Assembly (NCBI RefSeq): GCF_014646515.1 | Contig: NZ_BMNK01000014.1 | Coordinates: forward strand, 130,822 to 194,821 | DNA length: 64,000 nucleotides | Direction of reading: 5' to 3' | Origin: Nonomuraea glycinis | GTDB lineage: Bacteria; Actinomycetota; Actinomycetes; Streptosporangiales; Streptosporangiaceae | Shown: piece by piece, positions 58,233 to 64,000 of the stretch | How the letters are laid out: each line of letters begins with the position of its first letter | Position numbering within the stretch: the first letter of the stretch is position 1 | Position numbers and translations under genes: made by a program | The notes under the pieces: model-generated | Databases searched by the model: none | Seen by the model: the letters and a program-made list of their open reading frames with translations, nothing else | Told to the model about the DNA's origin: nothing

Positions 58233-59411
58233 TCAGGGCTTGCTGTCGGTCCAGCCGGCCTCCAGCACGGCCGTCGAGTTCCAGACGGTGCCCGGCTCGA
58301 AGGCGGCCTGGTAGCCGCCGGGCTTCACCACGACGCTCTCGTTGGCCAGCGCCCGTCCGGTCGCCTGGTCGAAGATCAGCCGGTTCTCCAGGACGCCGGC
58401 GTACTTCTTGTCCGACGCCTTCATCTTGACCTTCTGCTTGATCGCGACCGCCGTGCCCTGCCGTCCTTCGGCGTCGGTGACGTTCTCGATGACCTCGACC
58501 GTGTCGAGGTCGGCGAGCATCCGGAAGGCGGCCCCGCGCACCTGCGGCGTGACCGGCATGTCGGTGATCAGCCCCGCGCTCACCGTGAACAGCCAGATGT
58601 CCGCCGACATCGGGTCACTCGAGGATTCGGTGCTGTGCCCGCCGTAGGAGCGCAGCAGCCACGCCTTGAGCTCGCCCGGATCGGAGGGCAGGCCGCGCAG
58701 GTCCTTCATGGTCACGTTGCGGCCCAGCCAGAACACCTTGTCCCCGTCGGTGAGCGGCGCGTGGCCGATCTCGGCGGGGCGGGGGGAGGTGGACAGCGTT
58801 ATCTCGTCCGACTTGGCCGGTATCTCGACCGCGATCTCGGTCGGGGATCCGGCCTGCCGCCACGCCGCCTCGTCCGCTTCCGTCGCGGGTCGCGCGTCCA
58901 GCGTCTGGGTGCTGCTCCACTGGTCGGTGCCGGTGGCCCTGGGCGTCCAGCCCTCGATACGCGATCGGTCCCAGACCAGGTAGCCGCCGTGCACGGCCTT
59001 GTACAGCGTGCGGCTCACCGACGCCGTGTGCCAGTAGGCGGCGGTTCGGTTCGGCTGGCGATCGGCGTTCTCGGCGGCGGCCAGCAGGACCTCCCGCGCC
59101 GACAACGTCACCTTCGGCGCTGCCGTGAACGCCCTGGACGGTGTGGATGTGGACCGGGTGGGTGCGGGCAGGACCACGTCGGGGGCGGGTGGCGTGCTGC
59201 CGCCGGTGCCCGTCACGACGACGGCCGCCGCCGCCACGGCCGCGGCGCCGGCCAGGCTGATGCCCCACACCGGCCTCGTCCTGCGCCGTACGCGCGCCTG
59301 CCGGGGCCGCGACATGGCGGAGGAGAGCTCCGCCGCCCTGGTGCGCTCGTCCACCGGCACGTCACCCAGGTGGGCGGGCCGGGCGGCCCGCAGCTCGTCG
59401 ATGGGGTTCAT
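58233..59411 (-). CDS. CU044_5270-family membrane-anchored protein
   Basis: A 392-residue protein starting MNPIDELRAARPAHLGDVPV after AAGGAGG. It has one transmembrane helix (ISLAGAAAVAAAAVVVTGTG) and a large outer domain (PNRTAAYWHTASVSRTLYKA, VEVIENVTDAEGRQGTAVAI, ENRLIFDQATGRALANESVV). The family name is from similarity to actinobacterial CU044_5270 proteins that are paired with ECF sigma factors, as here, and probably act as their membrane sensor or anti-sigma. It overlaps the sigma gene by four bases. Confidence 0.82.
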   Translation of the reverse strand: MNPIDELRAARPAHLGDVPVDERTRAAELSSAMSRPRQARVRRRTRPVWGISLAGAAAVAAAAVVVTGTGGSTPPAPDVVLPAPTRSTSTPSRAFTAAPKVTLSAREVLLAAAENADRQPNRTAAYWHTASVSRTLYKAVHGGYLVWDRSRIEGWTPRATGTDQWSSTQTLDARPATEADEAAWRQAGSPTEIAVEIPAKSDEITLSTSPRPAEIGHAPLTDGDKVFWLGRNVTMKDLRGLPSDPGELKAWLLRSYGGHSTESSSDPMSADIWLFTVSAGLITDMPVTPQVRGAAFRMLADLDTVEVIENVTDAEGRQGTAVAIKQKVKMKASDKKYAGVLENRLIFDQATGRALANESVVVKPGGYQAAFEPGTVWNSTAVLEAGWTDSKP

Positions 59412-59977
59412 GACCACTCCTCCTTGAGGCTGCGCACGTGGGGACGGGCCGGCGGGGGCGTTTCCTTCGCCTGTCCGAGCCGTTCGCGGGGACGGGGTGG
59501 CGGAAGCGTTTCCATCGCCTGTCCGAGCCGTTTGCGGGCCCGATGCAACCGCACGCGAAAGGCGGCCGACGAACAGCCGACGACCCGGGCGGCGTCCCTC
59601 GGGGACAACCCCTGCCACGCCACCAGGACGAGGATCTCCCGGTCGTCCTCCGGCAGCTCGGCCAGCGCGCGCAGCACGCCCATCCGCTCGGTGACCTCGT
59701 CGGCCACATCGCCCTCGGTCCAGGCGCGCAACTCCGCGCCGAGCGCCTCCCGCCGGGCCTGCGCCCGGACGTTGTCCCGCAGCACGTTGCGCGCGACCCC
59801 GAGCAGCCACGGCAGGGCCGGCTCCGGTACGTCCTCCAGCCGCCGCCAGGCGATGGCGAAGGTCTCACTCACCACTTCGTCCGCCACCTGCCGGCCCGCA
59901 CGACTGACCACGTACGCCCACACACGTTGCCGGCACTCGTCGTACATGCCGGTGAACCGGTGCTCATCATCCGTCAC
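59408..59977 (-). CDS. ECF sigma factor with duplicated C-terminal tail
   Basis: A 189-residue sigma factor from GTG: FTGMYDECRQRVWAYVVSRA, GRQVADEVVSETFAIAWRRL (region 2), LAELPEDDREILVLVAWQGL, SPRDAARVVGCSSAAFRVRL (region 4). The tail carries two in-frame 16-residue repeats (RKRLGQAMETLPPPRP and RERLGQAKETPPPARP), encoded by a 48-bp DNA duplication (59440-59535). It is coupled to the CU044_5270 gene by a four-base overlap. Confidence 0.88.
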   Translation of the reverse strand: MTDDEHRFTGMYDECRQRVWAYVVSRAGRQVADEVVSETFAIAWRRLEDVPEPALPWLLGVARNVLRDNVRAQARREALGAELRAWTEGDVADEVTERMGVLRALAELPEDDREILVLVAWQGLSPRDAARVVGCSSAAFRVRLHRARKRLGQAMETLPPPRPRERLGQAKETPPPARPHVRSLKEEWS

Positions 59978-60118
59978 CGCCCCGCCCCTTCGTCCCGGAT
60001 GCGCTCTTCTGACACCAGGTAGTGGTCCGAGACATCCCGTTGTTACGCGGAAGACGGCTTTCGTCCGGCTCCCGCCTCGATCCGGCGATCAAGGCGGGTC
60101 CCGATGGTAGGCCCAGCA

Positions 60119-61315
60119 CTACCCCCGCAGGGCGCGGCGGTCGGCCTTGAGCGGGTGGCTGAGCCGTACGGTGATGAACTCGTTGTTGTCGGCCTTGCCG
60201 GGCGTGCGGCCGGAGGAGAACGGGAAGTTGTTGTCGTTGGCGATGATCAGCGTGCGGTCGTCGAGGAGGGCCACGTCCTCGATCGTCTCGAACGGGAAGC
60301 GGAAGGTCTCGCCGAAGCCGCCGAGGCCCTTGGGATTGGCTACGTCGAGCAGGTCGGCCACGAGCGTCTTGTCCAGCGCCCCGTCGCGGTCGCGGTCCCG
60401 GGTGTCGGCGAGGTAGATCCGCTTGACCTGGGCCGCGTCGCCCTGGGCGCCGTCCCGCTCGATGATCAGGAACCGGTGCCGGTCGACGGCGACGGCGTCG
60501 CCGATGGCGTGGTTCGCGGCGTCCAGCTTGTAGGCCCAGCGCTTGTTCGTGTAACGCTTCTTCCGTACGTCGAACTCGTACATCCGCAGCGTGCCCGCCG
60601 GGTCGCCGCTGACGGTGCCTTCGAGCAGCGGGTAGAGGCGCTTGCCGTCGACCGACTCGGCCATGCCCTCGAAGCCCTTGCTGCGGCCCAGATTGGGTTG
60701 GGCGCCGTTGAGGAACGGGTTCTCCGGAGCCTGTACGCCGGGCAGCGGCACGGGTGCGTCGAGCAGCTTGCCCGAGGAGGAGAAGTGCAGCACGAACGGG
60801 CCGAACTCGTCGCCGATCCAGTAGGTGCCGTCGGCGGCGCGGACGATCGACTCCACGTCGAAGTCGGCGCCGGTGAGCTTGCGGTCCTCGCGGGTCAGCG
60901 GGAAGGTGACGTGGCGGTCGGGGTCGCTCAGGTCGAACCCGCCGAGCACCTTCACCGCGCCGGTACGCAGGTCGGGCCGGACCTGGTGCACCCGGAGCAG
61001 GAAGTCGGCGCTGTTGGCCTTGGCGCCGAAGCCGTTGTCGGACAGCATGTCGTAGACGCCGCCCCCCCGGCGCACGATGCCGCTGAACCCCTGTACGGGC
61101 TGCCCGGCGAAGGGCGGGGTGAGCCCGTTGACCGGCGTGGTGCCGAGGGCGGCGCCGGACGCCTCGCTGCCGGGGACGAAGGTCTCGGCGGGGAGGGTGG
61201 CGAACCCGGTCAGGGTGGCCCTGCCGAACTCGCGGGGCTCGGGGGTGGCCGCGGCGGGGGCGGCGAGGCCGCTGACCAGCGCGGCAGCGCCGAGGGCGAT
61301 CAGTGCACGTCTCAT
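60119..61315 (-). CDS. Secreted phytase-like esterase (esterase-like activity of phytase)
   Basis: A 398-residue protein with signal MRRALIALGAAALVSGLAAP, AAAT. The body is a beta-propeller-like domain: RRGGGVYDMLSDNGFGAKAN, YWIGDEFGPFVLHFSSSGKL, NPKGLGGFGETFRFPFETIE and VALLDDRTLIIANDNNFPFS. This matches the phytase-like esterase family. It likely hydrolyses phosphate esters outside the cell. A GTG nine bases upstream (61324) is an alternative start; neither has a clear ribosome site. Confidence 0.82.
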   Translation of the reverse strand: MRRALIALGAAALVSGLAAPAAATPEPREFGRATLTGFATLPAETFVPGSEASGAALGTTPVNGLTPPFAGQPVQGFSGIVRRGGGVYDMLSDNGFGAKANSADFLLRVHQVRPDLRTGAVKVLGGFDLSDPDRHVTFPLTREDRKLTGADFDVESIVRAADGTYWIGDEFGPFVLHFSSSGKLLDAPVPLPGVQAPENPFLNGAQPNLGRSKGFEGMAESVDGKRLYPLLEGTVSGDPAGTLRMYEFDVRKKRYTNKRWAYKLDAANHAIGDAVAVDRHRFLIIERDGAQGDAAQVKRIYLADTRDRDRDGALDKTLVADLLDVANPKGLGGFGETFRFPFETIEDVALLDDRTLIIANDNNFPFSSGRTPGKADNNEFITVRLSHPLKADRRALRG

Positions 61316-61425
61316 GCGCGGCACGCTAACCAGATCGGATTAATCGCCACAAAACACCAGGCATCTCCCCGAGGAACATCCCCACGAGGCATGATCACTA
61401 GGAAGGAACGAGAGGAGCAACACCG

Positions 61426-62388
61426 GTGCCCACCCCCCTCGCCATACTCCGTGCGGACCCTCGGACGGCTGCCTGGCTGGCCGCCCTGGAGGCTGACGGC
61501 CCCCCGGACGTCGAGATCGTCCTGCCGACCCTCGAGCCCCTGCTGGACCTCGCCGTGCCCCACGAGGACGTCAACCCGCTCCTGGCGCTGGCCGGGGACC
61601 TGCGGGCCGACCCCGAGCTCTGGTGGCTGCTGCGGCGCTGCGTCCAGCGGCTGGTGCGCGGCATCGGGGCCATCGACGACCCCTTCGAGCTGCCCTTGCT
61701 GCCGGACGAGCTGGGCGCGCTGGGCCGTTACTTCCACGCTTATGTCTTCATCGCGGCGCTGCCGTACGTGCGGGCTTATCACCGCGAACGGGACATCTCC
61801 GCCGAGGTCTCCCGGCGCACCCTCGCCGACCTCGGCCGCAACCTCGCCGTGCACCGCAGGCGGCACGGCGTCGGCGGCGTCCTCCATACCGCCTGGCTCA
61901 AGCTGCACTTCCGTGGCGAGGTCTACCAGTTAGGCCGGTTGCAGTTCCAGCGGGGGACCCTCGGCTCGCGCATGGGGGCGGCGGCGTCCCTCGGTCCAGG
62001 AGCCCCGGCCCTCAGCCTGCACATCCCGGACTTCTCCGGCCCGTTGACGCCCGCCGCCTGCGACGACTCGCTGGCCCGAGCCCGCGCGTTCTTCCCTCGC
62101 CACTTCCCCGAGGAGCCGTACACCGTCGCCACCTGCCATTCCTGGCTGCTCGACCCGCAACTGGCCGATCACCTGCCGGACAGCTCGAACATCGTCGGCT
62201 TCCAGCGCCGCTTCCGCCCCGGCTACCGGGACGAGCACGCCAGCGACGGGCCGATCGAGTTCGTCTTCGGCGATCCCGCCCTGCCGGTGGACGCGCTGAC
62301 CCCCCGGACCACGCTGGAGCACGCGATCGTCGACCACCTGCGAGCCGGCGGCCACTGGCACACCGGCAACGGCTGGTTCCCGCTCTGA
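61426..62388 (+). CDS. GNAT-like acyltransferase-domain protein (two-domain)
   Basis: A 320-residue protein from GTG (PTPLAILRADPRTAAWLAAL) behind GAGGAG. The N-terminal helical part and the C-terminal domain (LKLHFRGEVYQLGRLQFQRG, PYTVATCHSWLLDPQLADHL, NIVGFQRRF) match the actinobacterial acyltransferase-domain proteins of the NAT_N/GNAT_C type. The acceptor is unknown. It is divergent from the phytase-like esterase. Confidence 0.8.
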   Translation: MPTPLAILRADPRTAAWLAALEADGPPDVEIVLPTLEPLLDLAVPHEDVNPLLALAGDLRADPELWWLLRRCVQRLVRGIGAIDDPFELPLLPDELGALGRYFHAYVFIAALPYVRAYHRERDISAEVSRRTLADLGRNLAVHRRRHGVGGVLHTAWLKLHFRGEVYQLGRLQFQRGTLGSRMGAAASLGPGAPALSLHIPDFSGPLTPAACDDSLARARAFFPRHFPEEPYTVATCHSWLLDPQLADHLPDSSNIVGFQRRFRPGYRDEHASDGPIEFVFGDPALPVDALTPRTTLEHAIVDHLRAGGHWHTGNGWFPL

Positions 62389-62547
62389 CAGCCGCCGCCT
62401 GGGGGCCTGCTGACCGCTTCTACGGTCAGTGCTTCATGGTCAGTGGCCCCGCGCGGCCAGTCGCCGTCCGACGCGTTGCGCCGGAACCTCGACCAGCCGG
62501 TACGTCACCGCCGCGCACCCCAGCAGAGCGTCACCACACCCAACCGT

Positions 62548-62574
62548 TCACTGAGTTTCTAGGGTTCTCAGTGA
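62548..62574 (-). promoter_or_regulatory. Hairpin at the tnpB 3' end, candidate element end/omega-RNA part
   Basis: TCACTGAG, an 11-base loop, then CTCAGTGA: a perfect 8-bp stem covering the tnpB stop codon. IS200/IS605 elements carry subterminal hairpins, and the omega-RNA overlaps the tnpB 3' end, so this could be either or a terminator. Confidence 0.5.
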
Positions 62575-63933
62575 TTCGCCCGGTGTGGGCGAAGGTCCTC
62601 GTCTGATCCGGGCAGTGGGTGTCCGGTGCGGGGTTGACGTTTCACGGCCACCTGCCCCGCCAGGCGGGGTCTTACGGTCGGCTCCGCGTCCGTTTCGGGT
62701 CTCCGGGCCACTCCCGGCGACCGTACGCTCCACCATAGAAGCGAGGTTGCGTGCGGCGTTCTCGTCGCGGTCCATGGCCAGGCCGCATCCCTCGCAGACG
62801 TAGGTGCGTATCCGCAGCGGCAGTTTGGTTTTCACCGCGCCGCAGGATGAGCACGTCTTGGAGGAGGGGAACCAACGGCTGGCCACCAGCAGTCGGCCGC
62901 CGTGCCAGGTGGTCTTGTAGGTGAGCTGGCGGCGGATCTCGCCGAAACCGGCGTCGGAGAGGGCGCGGGCCAGTCGCCGGTTGCGGATCATCCCGGCCAC
63001 GTTGAGGTCTTCGACCACGATGGTGCCGTAGGTGCGTGCCAGGCTGGTGGTGAGCTGGTGGATGCCGTCGCGGCGCAGCGCCGCCACCCGATGCTCCGCC
63101 CGGTTGCGGGCGGCATTCGCCCGTAGCCACCGCTTCGAGGGTTGTTGCCGGGTGCGCCGGTCGGGGCCGTGTTTGCGGGAGGCCGCCCGCGACAGGCGGC
63201 GCAGCCTACGTGCGGCGGCGTTGAGGTGGCGGGGGTTGGGGACCGGCGGGCGTCCGTCGGAGAAGACCGCCAGCGTCTTGATGCCGAGGTCCACGCCGAG
63301 CACCGCGTCCGGCCGGGCAGGCGAGCCCTGCGCGCGTTCGGCGTGCACGGTGAAGCTGACGTGCCAGCGCCCCTCCCGCCACCGCACCGTCGCCGAAGCG
63401 ATCCGCGCCCCGCCCCCGGCGAGCAGGCGGGCGAGTTTGCCGACCGGTTCGTGCGTTGTGATCCGGCCCACCACTGGCAGGACCACGTGGGTGTGGCCGT
63501 CCAGCCTGATCGTCCCGGTGGTGAAGCGCACCGACCGGGCCGTACGTCGTTTGGTTTTGAACCGGGCAAAACCCACCTTGGGGCCCTTGCGCTTACCGCT
63601 GTTGGAGTCACGCCAGTTCGCCAGGGCGTCGGCCAGGCGGGCCAGCCCGCACGCGTAGGCTTCCTTGGAGTTGCCCGCCCACCATGGCGCCACTTCGTCC
63701 TTGACCTGGTTCCAGCGTTTGCGCAGGCCGTACATGGACCACGACAGGGCCGGGGTGAGCTGGTCGTCGGGGATGCCGTAGGAGCGTTCGGCCTCCCGCT
63801 GCGCCAGATTCGCCTTCACCTGCGCCAGGCCCCAGTTGAACGCCACCCGCACCGCCCCGCAGTGCGACGCCAGCACGGCGGACTGGCGCGCGGTGGGGTC
63901 CAACGCGAAACGGTAGGCCTGCACGGCACGCAC
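62548..63933 (-). CDS. tnpB: TnpB RNA-guided nuclease (IS200/IS605-type, no TnpA)
   Basis: A 461-residue protein from GTG 63933 (RAVQAYRFALDPTARQSAVL) after GGGAGGGG. RuvC residues are Asp in VLGVDLGIKTLAVFSDG, Glu in IVVEDLNVAGM, and Asp in GLAMDRDENAARN. The zinc ribbon is SKTCSSCGAVK ... YVCEGCGLA. TnpB proteins cut DNA using an omega-RNA from the element's end. No tnpA is visible on the left; the right flank leaves the window. The tail after ERTVAGSG is long and basic. Confidence 0.92.
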   Translation of the reverse strand: MRAVQAYRFALDPTARQSAVLASHCGAVRVAFNWGLAQVKANLAQREAERSYGIPDDQLTPALSWSMYGLRKRWNQVKDEVAPWWAGNSKEAYACGLARLADALANWRDSNSGKRKGPKVGFARFKTKRRTARSVRFTTGTIRLDGHTHVVLPVVGRITTHEPVGKLARLLAGGGARIASATVRWREGRWHVSFTVHAERAQGSPARPDAVLGVDLGIKTLAVFSDGRPPVPNPRHLNAAARRLRRLSRAASRKHGPDRRTRQQPSKRWLRANAARNRAEHRVAALRRDGIHQLTTSLARTYGTIVVEDLNVAGMIRNRRLARALSDAGFGEIRRQLTYKTTWHGGRLLVASRWFPSSKTCSSCGAVKTKLPLRIRTYVCEGCGLAMDRDENAARNLASMVERTVAGSGPETRNGRGADRKTPPGGAGGRETSTPHRTPTARIRRGPSPTPGESLRTLETQ

Positions 63934-64000
63934 GACAATTCCCCTCCCTGCGTATTCGAGAGTGTGTGCGAACGACTCTACCAGCATGGCCGTACGTTAA

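Noticed and set aside
60104..61933. Plus-strand frame of 609 codons
   Set aside because: Antisense to the phytase-like esterase and then out of frame in the GNAT-like gene; no homology.

Overview
This is a high-GC actinobacterial chromosome segment, probably from a Streptosporangiaceae- or Streptomyces-like filamentous genus. The evidence is the strong G/C bias at third codon positions, the abundance of TetR, MarR, PadR, GntR, LysR and MerR regulators and ECF sigma factors, an SCO3933-type integrative-element protein remnant, type I-E style CRISPR repeats, many promoters whose -10 box lies about 7-9 nt before the start codon (leaderless style), and families such as CU044_5270, DUF6461 and DUF427. 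The genus is an inference; there is no rRNA or housekeeping marker.

Layout. 1-3.45 kb: a lipoprotein, a cluster of broken TetR genes, and an intact TetX-like FAD monooxygenase behind an operator-promoter. 3.44-10.9 kb: genomic islands in tandem at a tRNA-Lys(TTT) gene. Three copies of the tRNA 3' half (3441, 6807, 10828) bracket an IS1182-type transposase remnant, a secreted CrtC-like protein, a TetR gene with an amber stop, a complete IS630 element lying exactly inside the middle att copy, a tiny orphan CRISPR array with an inverted half, a DUF6461 protein and a 5'-truncated integrase. 10.97-15.8 kb: ordinary core genes (glutaryl-CoA-dehydrogenase-like enzyme, PspC protein, MFS transporter, zincin, membrane phosphoesterase). 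15.85-16.2 kb: tRNA-Glu, tRNA-Asp, tRNA-Phe.

16.1-30.7 kb: a second tandem island array at tRNA-Phe, with four copies of a ~96-bp core (tRNA 3' half plus its terminator) at 16121, 20353, 22676 and 30560. A 12-base motif CTGACGGCAACG recurs exactly 94 bp before three of the cores and about 104 bp after two of them, which fits arm-type integrase sites. Cargo: LysR with multicopper oxidase, a TPR protein, VapBC, a WYL regulator with a VOC protein, YefM-YoeB, AhpD-like, OsmC and DUF427 proteins, and many gene fragments (SCO3933, sigma factor, LacI, PurN-like, two integrases, vapB and vapC pieces).

30.7-64 kb: mostly regulator/effector pairs. They are: an ECF sigma factor with SnoaL-like tail followed by a cupin-like/DUF6069 reading frame; TetR-acyltransferase; PadR with a membrane protein; a GntR-SIS-BadF kinase-DMT transporter cassette (likely amino-sugar use); TetR with alpha/beta hydrolase; an SDR behind a MerR-type promoter; a GT1 glycosyltransferase; MarR with a second TetX-like monooxygenase; a STAND ATPase divergent from a third FAD monooxygenase; two ECF sigma loci, one with a zinc-finger anti-sigma; a MarR-MFS efflux operon whose Shine-Dalgarno sequence lies in a perfect hairpin; a phytase-like esterase; a GNAT-like protein; and a solo TnpB nuclease at the right edge. 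Overall the window shows detoxification and stress modules under local one-component control, interrupted by two tRNA-anchored island arrays in advanced decay.
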